Shown one piece after another: positions 18,531 through 28,229 of a DNA stretch of 64,000 nucleotides; position 1 is the first letter of the stretch, and each line of letters begins with the position of its first letter. The DNA comes from Alkalimonas sp. (GTDB lineage Bacteria > Pseudomonadota > Gammaproteobacteria > Enterobacterales > Alteromonadaceae). A model generated the notes under the pieces. That model made no database searches and was not told the origin of the DNA. It saw only the letters and a list, made by a program, of their open reading frames with translations. The stretch is from positions 1 through 64,000 of the forward strand of contig NZ_JAFIFQ010000012.1 in the NCBI RefSeq assembly GCF_020831925.1, read 5' to 3'. The translations under genes and the position numbers were made by a program.

Positions 18531-19268
18531 CTAGATGCCATCGCCATCGATATGCAGGCCGCACTCGCGGCCAAAGCCGTTAAAGCGGGTGTCTTCTTCG
18601 CTCATACCGGGTTCGAACTTCACCGTGGAATGGGTATCACCCACCGAGATATAGCCTTGCTCCCACAGCGGGTGATAGCTAAGGCCATGCTCTTTTAAGT
18701 AATAAAACACGTCCTTATTGCTCCAGTCGATGATGGGCTGCACTTTGATCACACCACGGCTGATTTCCACCACCTGCTTATCGGCCCGGGTGCTGCTTTG
18801 GCTGCGGCGCAGGCCGGTAAACCAGCAGCCGACATTCAGCTCGCGCAGGGCGCGCTGCATCGGCTCGACTTTATTCAGCTGATTGTACTGCTTGATGCCC
18901 TCGGCACTTTGCCACAGCTGGCCATAACGGGCCTCCTGCCAGGCTGGCGAGAGCTGGGCGCGGTACACTTTCAGGTTTAATCCCAGCTGCTCGGTCAGCT
19001 GATCGATAAACTGATAGGTTTCCGGGAATAAATAGCCGGTATCGGTCAGCACCACCGGGATATCGGCTTGCTGCTGCGTCACCAGGTGCAGCATCACTGC
19101 CGCCTGAATGCCGAAGCTGGAGCTTAGCATGGGCTGCTGTGGCAAATGCGCCAGCGCCCAGCGCACCCGCTCTGCTGCACTAAGGGGCGTTAGCAGTGCA
19201 TTGATTTCGGCCAGCCAGTCCTGCTGGGTGGCCTCATCCTGCGTCAGGATCTGTTGGAATTTGCTCAT
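18531..19268 (-). CDS. cysH: Phosphoadenosine phosphosulfate reductase CysH
   Basis: It reduces PAPS to sulfite and PAP using thioredoxin. The 245-residue protein has the PP-loop-like [35 protein letters not shown], the [11 protein letters not shown] motif and the C-terminal catalytic cysteine in [11 protein letters not shown]. The cysteine pairs that bind an Fe-S cluster in APS reductases are absent, consistent with a PAPS-type enzyme and with the cysC gene in this window. It is the last gene of cysJIH, 11 bases after cysI. Confidence 0.96.
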   Translation of the reverse strand: MSKFQQILTQDEATQQDWLAEINALLTPLSAAERVRWALAHLPQQPMLSSSFGIQAAVMLHLVTQQQADIPVVLTDTGYLFPETYQFIDQLTEQLGLNLKVYRAQLSPAWQEARYGQLWQSAEGIKQYNQLNKVEPMQRALRELNVGCWFTGLRRSQSSTRADKQVVEISRGVIKVQPIIDWSNKDVFYYLKEHGLSYHPLWEQGYISVGDTHSTVKFEPGMSEEDTRFNGFGRECGLHIDGDGI

Positions 19269-19279
19269 TCTGGCCTCGC

Positions 19280-20998
19280 TCAGGCATGAAAATCGGTTTT
19301 GGAGACTTTGACTTCTGCCACCACGCCAGCGCGAATAACAAAATCACCAAAGCACTCATCGGCCAGCCGCTCTTTGGCCCAACGGCCAATCAGCTGGTCC
19401 AGTGCCACCAGGATCTCGGCTTCGGCCACGTTATCCAGATACAACTTGGGCACCCGGCTACCGACACGGTCGCCACCCAGGTACAGGTTGTACTTGCCTG
19501 GTGCCCGACCAACCAGGCCCGCTTCGGCCAGCATGGCGCGGCCACAGCCATTGGGGCAGCCGGTGACCCGCAGCACAATGTGCTCATCAGCCAGCTGGTG
19601 TTTTTGCAGCAGCCCTTCCACCCTGGTGACCAGCTCAGGCAGATAGCGCTCGGCTTCAGCCATGGCCAGCGGGCAGGTTGGGAAAGACACACAGGCCATC
19701 GAATTTTTACGCTGCTCGCTGTGACCATCGTCAATCAGGCTAAACTTTCGGGCCAGCTGTTCAATCTGGGCTTTTTGTTCGCTGGGTACCCCGGCGACAA
19801 TCAGGTTCTGATTGGCGGTCATACGGAAATCGCCCGAATGCACTTTGGCGATTTCGGCCAGGCCGGTTTTCAGCGGCCTGCCCGGAAAATCCAGTACCCG
19901 GCCATTTTCGATAAAGAGCGTCAGATGGTGTTTGCCATCGATGCCTTCGACCCAACCAATGCGATCGCCCCGGTTGGTAAAGGTATAGGGCCGTACCGGT
20001 TCGAACGGCACGCCCACGCGCTGTTCGACTTCGCGGCGGAAATTATCCAGCCCGATTCTGTCGATGGTGTACTTGGTTTTGGCGTTTTTGCGGTTGACCC
20101 GATCGCCGTAATCGCGCTGTACCGTCACCACATGCTCGGCCACTTGTAAGGTGTGCTCCAGTGGAATAAAGCCCAGTTCATCGGCCCGGCGCGGATAGGT
20201 CGAGGTATCGCCAAAGGTCATGGCCAGGCCACCACCCACCAGCACATTAAAGCCAACCAGCTGGCCGTTTTCGGCAATGGCAACGAAGTTCAGATCATTG
20301 GCATGCACGTCGATGTCGTTATCCGGCGGGATCACCACTGTGGTTTTGAATTTGCGCGGCAAATAGCTGTCACCCAGGATCGGTTCCTGCTCGGTGGTTT
20401 CGACCTTTTCGTCATCCAGCCAGATCTCGGCATAGGCGCGGGTTTTTGGCAGCAAATGCTCACTGATTTTCACCGCCCACTGATAGGCCTGCTGGTGCAG
20501 CTCGGACTGCACCGGGTTGGAGGTGCAGAGCACGTTGCGGTTAACATCGCCGGCGGTGGCAATCGAATCAATGCCGATAGTGTGCAGAAACTGATGCATC
20601 GGCTTGATATTGGGCTTTAACACGCCATGAAACTGAAAGGTCTGACGCGTGGTTAGCCGGATACTGCCGTACATGGTTTTTTCGGCGGCAAAGCGGTCGA
20701 TGGCCAGCCATTGCTCCGGCGTGATGATGCCGCCAGGCATGCGGGCCCGCAGCATCACATTGTGCAGCGGTTCCAGCTTTTGGGCGGCCCGCTCGGCGCG
20801 GATATCGCGATCATCCTGCTGGTACATGCCGTGAAAACGGATCAGCATAAAGTTGTCGCCGTTAAAACCGCCGGTGATTTCATCCTGCAGATCGGCCGTG
20901 ATGGTGCCGCGCAGGTGATCGCTTTCGGTTTTTAAACGCTCGTTATCAGACAACTTGCCCTGGGCAACAAAAGCCGGGTTGATGGGATACTGACTCAT
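19280..20998 (-). CDS. cysI: Sulfite reductase (NADPH) hemoprotein beta-component CysI
   Basis: It carries siroheme and a 4Fe-4S cluster and reduces sulfite to sulfide by six electrons. The 572 residues match E. coli (570). The cluster/siroheme ligands are in [20 protein letters not shown] and [17 protein letters not shown] (about residues 435-485). Substrate-binding arginine/lysine regions ([29 protein letters not shown]) are also visible. The start overlaps the cysJ stop (TAATG). Confidence 0.97.
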   Translation of the reverse strand: MSQYPINPAFVAQGKLSDNERLKTESDHLRGTITADLQDEITGGFNGDNFMLIRFHGMYQQDDRDIRAERAAQKLEPLHNVMLRARMPGGIITPEQWLAIDRFAAEKTMYGSIRLTTRQTFQFHGVLKPNIKPMHQFLHTIGIDSIATAGDVNRNVLCTSNPVQSELHQQAYQWAVKISEHLLPKTRAYAEIWLDDEKVETTEQEPILGDSYLPRKFKTTVVIPPDNDIDVHANDLNFVAIAENGQLVGFNVLVGGGLAMTFGDTSTYPRRADELGFIPLEHTLQVAEHVVTVQRDYGDRVNRKNAKTKYTIDRIGLDNFRREVEQRVGVPFEPVRPYTFTNRGDRIGWVEGIDGKHHLTLFIENGRVLDFPGRPLKTGLAEIAKVHSGDFRMTANQNLIVAGVPSEQKAQIEQLARKFSLIDDGHSEQRKNSMACVSFPTCPLAMAEAERYLPELVTRVEGLLQKHQLADEHIVLRVTGCPNGCGRAMLAEAGLVGRAPGKYNLYLGGDRVGSRVPKLYLDNVAEAEILVALDQLIGRWAKERLADECFGDFVIRAGVVAEVKVSKTDFHA

Positions 20999-22812
20999 TA
21001 ATACACATCCTTCTGATAACGTTTGGCTTGTTTCAAGGCATCTAAATACTGTTCGGCTTGCTCCGGGCTCTTGCCGCCGTGCTGCTGAATAATGGCCAGC
21101 AGTGCCTGGTGCACATCTTTGGCCATGCGGTTGCCATCGCCACAGATGTACAGATGAGCACCGCGTTCCAGCCAGGCAAACACCTCGGCCCCTTGCTTTT
21201 GCAGCTTGTGCTGCACGTAGATTTTTTCGGCCTGATCGCGGCTAAAGGCTACATCCAGCCGGGTTAGCAACCCTTGCTTCAGATAACGCTGCAGCTCGAC
21301 CTGATAGAGGAAATCCTGGGTAAAGTGCGGGTTGCCAAAGAACAGCCAGTTGTCACCGCTGGCACCACGTTGCTCACGCTCCTGCAAAAAGGCACGGAAC
21401 GGCGCTATGCCGGTGCCCGGACCAACCATGATAATGGGGGTATCGTCATTAACCGGCAGACGGAAGTTGTCGTTTTTCTCGACAAAGACCCGCACCGTAT
21501 CGCCTTCGGCCAGCCGCTCGGCCAAAAAGCCGGACGCTCCGCCCAGATGTGGGCTGCCAAAGGCATCATAACGCACCACGCCGACGGTTAAATGCACTTC
21601 CTCGTCTACTTCGGCCTGGGAAGAAGCAATGGAATACAACCGGGGCTGTTGTTTGCGCAGCGCATCCACCAGCTGCTGAGCACTCAGCACGCCCGGGTAA
21701 TCACGGATAATATCGATGATTTGCCGATCGGCCAGATAGTCACGCAGCGCGGCTTTATCGTCTGCCAGCGCCTGCAATGCAGCACTAGCTGTGGCTGCGG
21801 CGTACTTTTCAACAAAGGCCGGGTAGGATTGGGTCAGCTCCAGCTGTTCGGTGAGCGCCTCGGCCACACTCAGACGCTGCTCGCCGAGGCGCACCGGCGT
21901 GCTGGAGGCAATGGCTGCGCTGAATAAAATTTCCCGCACCAGCGCCGGATCGTTGTGGAAATACACGCCCAGTGCATCGCCCGGCTGGTAACTCAGATCC
22001 GAGCCCGCCAGTGAAATCTCGATATGGCGCACATCCTTGCTGGAATCACGGCCGGTAATTTTCTGATTGGCGTACAGCTCGGCGGCAAAAGGTTTTTGCT
22101 TGCTGTAGCTGCTGGCCGCTGCTGCGGTCTGGCCTGGCCAGGCGATGACCTGGGCACCGGCTGCCGGTGCCGGGCTGGCTTTGAATTCGGGCTCCAGCAC
22201 CTCAATTAAGGCCTGATTCCAGCTGCTGGCCGCACTTTCGTAATCGACATCCAGATCCTGCCGGCCATGCAGTGGCGTGGCACCCAACTCGGCCAGGCGC
22301 TGATCAAAGTCCTGCGCCGTTTTGCAGAAAAACTCGTAACTGGTATCGCCGAGGCCCAGTACAGCGTATTTCAGTTCGGGCAACTGCGGCGCTTTCTTAC
22401 TGAACAGGAACTTATAGAAAGCTTCGGCATTTTCCGGCGGCTCGCCCTCGCCATAGGTGGAGGTCACTATGGTCAGGAAGTGCTCTGTCTTCAGCTGATT
22501 GGCTTTGTAATCGGCCATATCCAGCAGATTAACGGCCCATTGTTTGGCTTTGGCCTGCGCGGCCAGTTGCTCGGCGACATGGCGGGCATTGCCGGTCTGG
22601 GAGCCATACAGGATGGTCAGGGTCGCTGCCGGGGCGGCACTGGCAGCGGCTTGCTGCGGCAAAGCGCCACCGGCCAGTTGGGCACTGGCGGCCAGATAGC
22701 CACTGACCCAGGCTTGCTGAATGGGATTAAGCTGGCTAACCAGCCCCTGCAACTGCTGCACCTGCTGTTCCGACAACGGGCTGGCCTGCGCGACAAGAGA
22801 AGACAAAAGCAT
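20998..22812 (-). CDS. cysJ: Sulfite reductase (NADPH) flavoprotein alpha-component CysJ
   Basis: It transfers electrons from NADPH through FAD and FMN to CysI. The 604-residue protein has a flavodoxin-like FMN domain ([35 protein letters not shown]; about residues 65-205), a connecting/FAD domain ([21 protein letters not shown]) and an NADPH domain ([36 protein letters not shown]) ending in YQKDVY. It is first in the cysJIH operon, which is distant from cysG-D-N-C-Q in the same window. Confidence 0.97.
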   Translation of the reverse strand: MLLSSLVAQASPLSEQQVQQLQGLVSQLNPIQQAWVSGYLAASAQLAGGALPQQAAASAAPAATLTILYGSQTGNARHVAEQLAAQAKAKQWAVNLLDMADYKANQLKTEHFLTIVTSTYGEGEPPENAEAFYKFLFSKKAPQLPELKYAVLGLGDTSYEFFCKTAQDFDQRLAELGATPLHGRQDLDVDYESAASSWNQALIEVLEPEFKASPAPAAGAQVIAWPGQTAAAASSYSKQKPFAAELYANQKITGRDSSKDVRHIEISLAGSDLSYQPGDALGVYFHNDPALVREILFSAAIASSTPVRLGEQRLSVAEALTEQLELTQSYPAFVEKYAAATASAALQALADDKAALRDYLADRQIIDIIRDYPGVLSAQQLVDALRKQQPRLYSIASSQAEVDEEVHLTVGVVRYDAFGSPHLGGASGFLAERLAEGDTVRVFVEKNDNFRLPVNDDTPIIMVGPGTGIAPFRAFLQEREQRGASGDNWLFFGNPHFTQDFLYQVELQRYLKQGLLTRLDVAFSRDQAEKIYVQHKLQKQGAEVFAWLERGAHLYICGDGNRMAKDVHQALLAIIQQHGGKSPEQAEQYLDALKQAKRYQKDVY

Positions 22813-22844
22813 AACGACACCTGTTCGATGATAAGGCCGCTAGC

Positions 22845-22860
22845 ATAGCCGTCTATATGG
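22845..22860 (-). promoter_or_regulatory. Motif shared by the two cys operon promoters (cysJ copy)
   Basis: The plus strand reads ATAGCCGTCTATATGG, 15 of 16 identical to the copy before cysG (8078-8093) and in the same orientation relative to the genes. It starts 33 bases upstream of the cysJ ATG. Farther upstream (about 22880-22905) an AT-rich stretch with TTTATGGAAT could be activator-contacted DNA. The rest of the 318-base gap up to the DUF2884 gene holds a bulged hairpin (23061-23096) and no credible gene. Confidence 0.4.
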
Positions 22861-23130
22861 ATGCTCGTAAAAGAATAGATCTCTCTTTTTTATTCTTTTA
22901 TGGAATTAAAAAGCAACCAGGTCGTTTTGCCAAAAGGACTATTTTTTGGTCAATTTCCTTATTTGCGCCAATGTTGCAGCTTGGCTTTGAACAAAAAATC
23001 AATAAAAACAATGCATTAAAGGTTGGTATTCGGATTGCAATTCGTGTTGCAGATTAAAGTGCTATGAAGCGTTGCAACGAAGGTGAAACGCATAGCAGCT
23101 AAGCAACACAATAAAAGAAGGAACAACACC

Positions 23131-23919
23131 ATGAGCAGCATTTTACTAACCACCGTCCTGGCATTAAACATCAGCAGCGGCAATCTGCAGCATCAGCAAT
23201 GCAATTTCCAACTGCAGCATGATCTGAGCATGACACCGCAGCAGCTGACCTTATCCTCCGGCGGCACCGAGCTGTGGCGCATCGATCAGCACGGACAATT
23301 CTGGCTGCAGCAACAAGCGCAGCCTACCACGCCAGCGCAACGTGCCCAGTTGATGCAGTACCGTGAAGGTGTTTATCAGCAAGGCCAAAGCACAGTTCGT
23401 ATTGTGGTCGAAGCGATGGACCTGGCCTACAGTGCGGTGGACCAGGTACTGACCGAATTGACCGGTCGGCCATTGGCACAGCACAAGGCGATGCAGAGCG
23501 CCATGCAAAAAGTGGATGAGGCCAGAAGCCGGATTATTTCTGAGCAGGGCGATCACCTGGTGATCCGCGGCAGTCAGCTCGATGCCCTGGATGAAGCCTT
23601 TGGCCCCGAGTTTGAAGCGGCCATTGAAGAGGTGGTGAAAAGCTCAATGGGCAGTATTTTCTGGCAGCTGGGCAAAGCCTTTTTCAGCGGCGAAGGCAAC
23701 TTCGAGCAGCGGATGGAAGCCTTTGGTGAACGCATGGAAAAATTCGGCGAAGAGCTGGAAGCCAGCATGAACCTGCAAGCCGCAGCTTTGGAGCAACGGG
23801 GCGATGCTTTATGTGAGCAAATTCAGCAACTGACTCTGCTGGAGCAAAGCCTGATCAGCGAACTGCCGCAACTGGCTCCTTATGCACTGTTTCAGCAAGA
23901 TGCTCAGGCCATGCGTTAG
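23131..23919 (+). CDS. DUF2884 (YggN-like) exported protein
   Basis: The 262-residue protein begins with a short hydrophobic signal-like segment (MSSILLTTVLALNISSG) and continues with a QHQQCNFQLQHDLSMTPQQL region and a long Gln/Glu-rich helical part (about residues 95-235: FGPEFEAAIEEVV, EGNFEQRMEAFGERMEKFGEELEASM). The pattern and length fit the DUF2884 family, whose E. coli member is YggN, a periplasmic protein of unknown function. I chose the ATG at 23131, preceded by GAAGGA. The frame is also open to 23083 without a convincing ribosome site. It is a single-gene unit with its own terminator. Confidence 0.72.
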   Translation: MSSILLTTVLALNISSGNLQHQQCNFQLQHDLSMTPQQLTLSSGGTELWRIDQHGQFWLQQQAQPTTPAQRAQLMQYREGVYQQGQSTVRIVVEAMDLAYSAVDQVLTELTGRPLAQHKAMQSAMQKVDEARSRIISEQGDHLVIRGSQLDALDEAFGPEFEAAIEEVVKSSMGSIFWQLGKAFFSGEGNFEQRMEAFGERMEKFGEELEASMNLQAAALEQRGDALCEQIQQLTLLEQSLISELPQLAPYALFQQDAQAMR

Positions 23920-23945
23920 TAACCCTTTCCCAACCACAGCCTTGG

Positions 23946-23979
23946 CGCCTTACTCCTGATGGATAAGGCGTCTTTTTTT
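23946..23979 (+). terminator. Terminator after the DUF2884 gene
   Basis: CGCCTTA and TAAGGCG pair around an 11-base loop and are followed by TC and seven T. It begins 27 bases after the stop codon. Confidence 0.8.
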
Positions 23980-24061
23980 ATTTGGCTGTACGCATCTGCA
24001 TGGCTGCTGTTCGCTAAGAAAAAAGGTAAGATATTCCCATTCTGATTGATGGGTGTTTGGC

Positions 24062-25135
24062 ATGAAAATTGGTTTTAAGCCTATCCTGGTCACGCTGGGA
24101 TTGCTGGCAGGACTGACATTTGCAGCGCAGCAATGGGGCTATCCCGCCTGGCAAAGCTGGTTAACGGAGCGCGAGGCTGCCCGGATTGAAGCATTAAAAT
24201 CCATGCCGTTGCCTGCTGCTGAGCTGCCCGGCCGGCTGGATAAGGACCGCATGATGCAGGATCTCAGCTGGATGGCGCACCCGGAACGCGAAGGGCGGGA
24301 ATCCGGCCAGGCTGGTGCGCTGGCTACCCGGCACTGGCTGGTACAGCAGTATCAGCAGATTGGCCTGCAGCCGGCCGGTGTGGATGGCTACCTGCACCAA
24401 TACGAAGTGCAGGAGCACATTCAGTTCAGCGGTGTTTTTCGCCAGCGTCAGCGGCAAATCGAAGCTATCAGCAATGCGGCTAATGTGCTCGGCCGTTTGC
24501 CGGGTAAGCAAGCCGGGCTGCCTTACATTGCCATCAGTGCCCATTACGACCATTTAGGGGTGCGCAATGGCGACGTGTTTCATGGTGCCGATGACAATGC
24601 CTCGGGTGTGGCCGCCATGCTGGAGCTGGCACGCTATTTCGCGCTAAACCCCACCGAACACCCTTTGCTGTTTATGGCGCTGGATAGCGAAGAAAAAGGC
24701 TTGCAGGGGGCGGTGGCGTTGTTTCGTGATCAGGCGATACGGCCAGAGCAGCTGGCCTTTAATGTCAATCTGGATATGTTAAGCCGGGATAGCGAGCGCC
24801 AGCTGTTTGCGGTGGGCACTTACCAGCATCCCTGGTTGCATCCGCTGCTGGACCAAGTGCAGCAACAAAGCTCGGTGCGGCTGATGCGGGCGCACGACCG
24901 GCCCTGGTGGCGGGCTGGTCGCACCGAGAACTGGGTGAACAGCTCGGATCACGGTGTGTTCCATCGCCATGGTGTGCCTTTTATTTATTTTGGTGTGGCC
25001 GATCATCCGGATTACCACACACCAAGGGATACCAGTGATCGGGTTGATGTGACCTTTTATCATGCGGTCAGTGAAACCGTGCTGGACTTTATTAAACTGC
25101 TGGATCAGCAATTGGCTGCAAAGGCGCAGCACTAA
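24062..25135 (+). CDS. M28-family zinc aminopeptidase, membrane-anchored or exported
   Basis: The 357-residue protein starts with a single hydrophobic segment (ILVTLGLLAGLTFAAQQWGY) acting as signal or anchor. The M28 peptidase domain shows zinc ligands in order: SAHYDHLG (His, about residue 162), GADDNASGVAAMLE (Asp), ALDSEEKGLQG (catalytic and metal Glu), NLDMLSR (Asp), and DHPDYHTPRDTSD (late His). An upstream GTG (24053) is possible; I prefer the ATG at 24062. It probably trims N-terminal residues from periplasmic peptides. Its substrate is unknown. Confidence 0.87.
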   Translation: MKIGFKPILVTLGLLAGLTFAAQQWGYPAWQSWLTEREAARIEALKSMPLPAAELPGRLDKDRMMQDLSWMAHPEREGRESGQAGALATRHWLVQQYQQIGLQPAGVDGYLHQYEVQEHIQFSGVFRQRQRQIEAISNAANVLGRLPGKQAGLPYIAISAHYDHLGVRNGDVFHGADDNASGVAAMLELARYFALNPTEHPLLFMALDSEEKGLQGAVALFRDQAIRPEQLAFNVNLDMLSRDSERQLFAVGTYQHPWLHPLLDQVQQQSSVRLMRAHDRPWWRAGRTENWVNSSDHGVFHRHGVPFIYFGVADHPDYHTPRDTSDRVDVTFYHAVSETVLDFIKLLDQQLAAKAQH

Positions 25136-25206
25136 AACGCAGCCATGGTGACAAGCTGACTGCTTTGCGTATACTAGGGCGCATTGAACCAAGTGAGAGT
25201 GAAGGT

Positions 25207-25935
25207 ATGAGTGAGTCGCTAACCCCGACTAAGCCAGCCCGTAAGAAAGGCGGTTTTTTTAGCAACCTGGTGTTTAATATCATTATTCCGGTGGTGATTT
25301 TAAGCAAGTTCAGTGGCGAAGCGCACTTGGGGCCGATGTGGGCTCTGGTCGTCGCGCTGGCTTTTCCTGTGGTCTATGGCTGCTGGGACTTTGTCCGCAG
25401 CGACAAAGTCAATTTTTTCTCGGTACTGGGCGTCATCAGCGTGCTGTTAACCGGCGGTATTGGCTTGCTGCAGCTGGACCCTGCCTACATCGCCATCAAA
25501 GAAGCGGCAGTACCGGCAGTGCTTGGAATCGCCGTGATCTTTACCCACAACACCCGCTTTTCACTGGTACGCAAACTGCTGCTGAATGAAGATCTGATCC
25601 GCACCGACAAACTGGCCGCGGCGCTGGCTGCCAAACAGGCCACCGAGCAGTTTGAGCAAAAAGTTAAAATCAGCACCTACCTGCTGGCCAGCTCTTTCGC
25701 GCTGTCGGCGGTACTGAACTATGTGCTGGCCAAGTGGATCGTGGTAAGCCCGGCTGGCACCGAAGCCTTTAATGCGGAAATTGCCAAGATGACTGCCTGG
25801 AGCTTTCCGGTGATTGCCATTCCCTGCACCATCATCATGATGGGTGCTGTACTCTATCTGTTTAGCCAGATTGGCAAACTGACCGGCGAAGAGCTGGATC
25901 AGTTTTTGGTCGGGGCGCCGGAAAGCTCAACCTAA
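25207..25935 (+). CDS. VC0807-family inner-membrane protein
   Basis: The 242-residue protein has six hydrophobic segments (about residues 22-40, 46-66, 75-95, 103-120, 160-180, 200-225). The HNTRFSLVRKLLLNED and VKISTYLLASSFALSAVLNYVLAKWIV blocks are typical of the VC0807 family of uncharacterised proteobacterial membrane proteins. GAAGG precedes the ATG at 25207, which I prefer to the in-frame start at 25165. No catalytic motif is evident. It lies between the M28 peptidase and a convergent MFS gene. Confidence 0.7.
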   Translation: MSESLTPTKPARKKGGFFSNLVFNIIIPVVILSKFSGEAHLGPMWALVVALAFPVVYGCWDFVRSDKVNFFSVLGVISVLLTGGIGLLQLDPAYIAIKEAAVPAVLGIAVIFTHNTRFSLVRKLLLNEDLIRTDKLAAALAAKQATEQFEQKVKISTYLLASSFALSAVLNYVLAKWIVVSPAGTEAFNAEIAKMTAWSFPVIAIPCTIIMMGAVLYLFSQIGKLTGEELDQFLVGAPESST

Positions 25936-25939
25936 TGTG

Positions 25940-27253
25940 TCAGGCAGCCGTGACTTCCTGTAGCCGCCAGGCGAACAGCACGCCAAAAGCGCTCATGGCA
26001 GCAAACAGCACCAGTACGGCAAACAGCGACCAACTGGCTACCAGAGCGCTGATCAGGCCGGTGAGTAATAACAAAGCACCGATCACGGTATTACTGACCG
26101 AGACATAGTCGGTGCGTTTGTTGCCTCCTGCCATATCCAGCAAATAGGTTTTGCGACCAATCCGCACACCGGCATGAGCAATACTCAGCAGCATAAACAG
26201 CAGCGGGTAAAACCAGAAGTTGGCAAACAAAGCCCACTCCAGCTGGCTGGCGATAGCTGCCAACAGGCAAAACACGGAGGCGAGAGCGGCTGCCAGCAAG
26301 AGTACTTTACGGCTGGACCAGTCGGCCAGCCAGCCCCAGATGCTGGAGCTCAGCAAACTGGCCAGGCTACTCGCCAGCAAAAAAGCCCCTAACAAAGCAC
26401 CCGAACTGCTGTGTTGCTGTGCCAGCACAATCAGAAAGGGCGTGGCTAGCGCCGAGCTAAGCAGCAGCGCCCGTGTCAGCACAAAGTGGCGAAACAGCAC
26501 ATCGTCCCGCAGCAGCGCTAAGTTGGCAAAGGCTTGTTGCATGGCGTTGCCGCCGCCACTGGTTTCGCCGGGCTCTTCCTCAACCTGACTGAACAAGGTG
26601 GCCGCACCAAACCACAGCATGGCCGCGCCCAGCAGCAACAGCACATAGATCAGTACACCGGCCTCTTTGACGCTGCCAAGCAGCCAAAGCGATACGCCCG
26701 TGGTCAGCAAGCCGGATAAGGTACTGGCCAGGCCGGTCAGACGGCCGCGCCGTTGTTTGGGGATGGTTTTGCCCTGTACATCTTTCATGGCCACCGAATT
26801 CAGGCCACGCCCCAGGCTAAATACCACCAACAAGCCTAAAATGGCCAGTCCGGCGCTTAGCCCTTCCAGCCAGAGCACTACCAACACCATGCCAAACAAA
26901 CTGAGCGCCTGGATAATGGCACCCAATACCAAAAAGGGTTTGCGCAGCGCATGCTGACGCACCCAGGCGCCAATCAGCAATTGCGGCAATAAGGAGCCGG
27001 ACTCGCGAATTGGCACCAACCAGGCAATCAGTGCTGCCGGGGCGCCAACGGCGGTCATCAACCAGGTGAGTACGGTTTTGGGACTGGTCAGTAAATCACC
27101 CAGGCTGGTCAGAGTTTGGCTGATCAGAATTAAGAAAAAGTTGCGCGGTACTTCGGTGCAGGCCTGCCCGGAAATATCCTTGCAGGCACGGGCATCTTCC
27201 TCGTTCGCGATCAGGCTGTACAGCTTGTCCATTTTTTCCTGCGATGGGTTCAC
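25940..27253 (-). CDS. Major facilitator superfamily transporter, substrate unknown
   Basis: The 437-residue protein has a soluble N-terminal stretch of about 40 residues (DKLYSLIANEEDARACKDIS) followed by about twelve membrane helices. Between helices 4 and 5 there is the basic loop KTIPKQRRGRLTGLAST, typical of MFS cytoplasmic loops. The start is GTG at 27253 behind GGAG. The ATG seven codons later is also preceded by AGGA and is possible. The cysteine-containing N-terminal extension is unusual for the superfamily. Nothing in the neighbourhood points to a substrate. Confidence 0.75.
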   Translation of the reverse strand: MNPSQEKMDKLYSLIANEEDARACKDISGQACTEVPRNFFLILISQTLTSLGDLLTSPKTVLTWLMTAVGAPAALIAWLVPIRESGSLLPQLLIGAWVRQHALRKPFLVLGAIIQALSLFGMVLVVLWLEGLSAGLAILGLLVVFSLGRGLNSVAMKDVQGKTIPKQRRGRLTGLASTLSGLLTTGVSLWLLGSVKEAGVLIYVLLLLGAAMLWFGAATLFSQVEEEPGETSGGGNAMQQAFANLALLRDDVLFRHFVLTRALLLSSALATPFLIVLAQQHSSSGALLGAFLLASSLASLLSSSIWGWLADWSSRKVLLLAAALASVFCLLAAIASQLEWALFANFWFYPLLFMLLSIAHAGVRIGRKTYLLDMAGGNKRTDYVSVSNTVIGALLLLTGLISALVASWSLFAVLVLFAAMSAFGVLFAWRLQEVTAA

Positions 27254-27407
27254 GACGCCTCCAGATAGTGATTTTGACGAAAAAAGTCGCCTTCAGACTT
27301 CGATAGCTTTAGTCTAACAGGCTAGCACATTGAATTTTAGTCATTTTTATTCTGGCACTGATATTGCTCAACGTATTTTTGTTTTCTATTTAAGCTAAGG
27401 AGTGTGT

Positions 27408-28229
27408 ATGCATCTGCCCGTTTGGTCCCATATCTGGCTGCTTAGTCAGATAGAATGGCAGCGGCTGTTTCTTAGCCGACGCGGTTGGCTAACCCTGGCA
27501 GCATTTTGTCTGCTGTGGTTTTTGTTGCTGCGTTACCTGGTGATGCCACTGAGTCAGTGGATGCTGGATCCGGCTATTGTTGAAGGGGCTGAAATGGTAG
27601 CCGGTTGGGTGGATGTGCGGCAATTGCTGCTGTGGCCACGACCTGAGCTGAGTTTATTTTGGTTGCTGGCTTTGCTGCTGACACCGGCCGCCGCAGTGCT
27701 CTTTAGCGCCGGCCAGATTTGCCGTGACCGCAGCCGCGGCACCTTGCGCTTTTACAGCTTGCGGGTGGGCCGGGATAGCATCTTGCTGGGGCGTTTTTTT
27801 GGTCAGTTGCTGGTGCAAGGCACTTTATTGCTATTGGCGCTGCTGGCTTGCTTGCTGCTGGCGTTTTGGCAGGGCGCGTCTTTAAGTGGCAATTTGCTAA
27901 GTGCCATGCTGTTTTGCTGGTTGTTTGTCATGCTCAGCCTGTTGCCTTTTACCGCCCTGATGAGCCTGATGTCGGTTTGGCTAAACTCCAGCCGGGCTGC
28001 GGTGAGCATGGCCGTCTTGCTGCTGACGTTACTGCCCTTATTGCTGGGGATACTGGCTTATTACTGGCCACAAGCCTTGCCGGCTTTTGCCTGGCTGCCC
28101 GGGGCTCAAATCCCGGCATTGATCAACAGTTCACCCTGGCAGCCCTGGGCAGAGCTTGGTTTACCTGTAGGTCAGGCAGCACTGTTGCTGACCTTATCCC
28201 TGCTAAGTTTTCGGCGGAGGGCATTATGA
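27408..28229 (+). CDS. ABC-2 type transporter permease (NosY-like)
   Basis: The 273-residue membrane protein has about six helices, an N-terminal WLTLAAFCLLWFLLLRYLV segment and the loop SAGQICRDRSRGTLRFYSLRVGRDSILLGRFFGQLL, typical of ABC-2 permeases that sense and couple to the ATPase. AAGGAG precedes the ATG at 27408 by 5 bases. It overlaps the ATPase gene by four bases (ATGA). Related pairs export antibiotics, hemolysin-like products or act in NosFY-type metal-sulfur delivery. No nos genes are present, so the substrate is open. Confidence 0.8.
   Translation: MHLPVWSHIWLLSQIEWQRLFLSRRGWLTLAAFCLLWFLLLRYLVMPLSQWMLDPAIVEGAEMVAGWVDVRQLLLWPRPELSLFWLLALLLTPAAAVLFSAGQICRDRSRGTLRFYSLRVGRDSILLGRFFGQLLVQGTLLLLALLACLLLAFWQGASLSGNLLSAMLFCWLFVMLSLLPFTALMSLMSVWLNSSRAAVSMAVLLLTLLPLLLGILAYYWPQALPAFAWLPGAQIPALINSSPWQPWAELGLPVGQAALLLTLSLLSFRRRAL

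Noticed and set aside
22857-23057. Open frame of 66 codons between cysJ and the DUF2884 gene
   Set aside because: No ribosome site and no family resemblance; it lies in AT-rich promoter DNA.
27848-28225. In-frame upstream extension of the ABC ATPase
   Set aside because: It lies wholly inside the permease gene in another frame. The ATG at 28226 has a ribosome site and the ATPase fold starts there.
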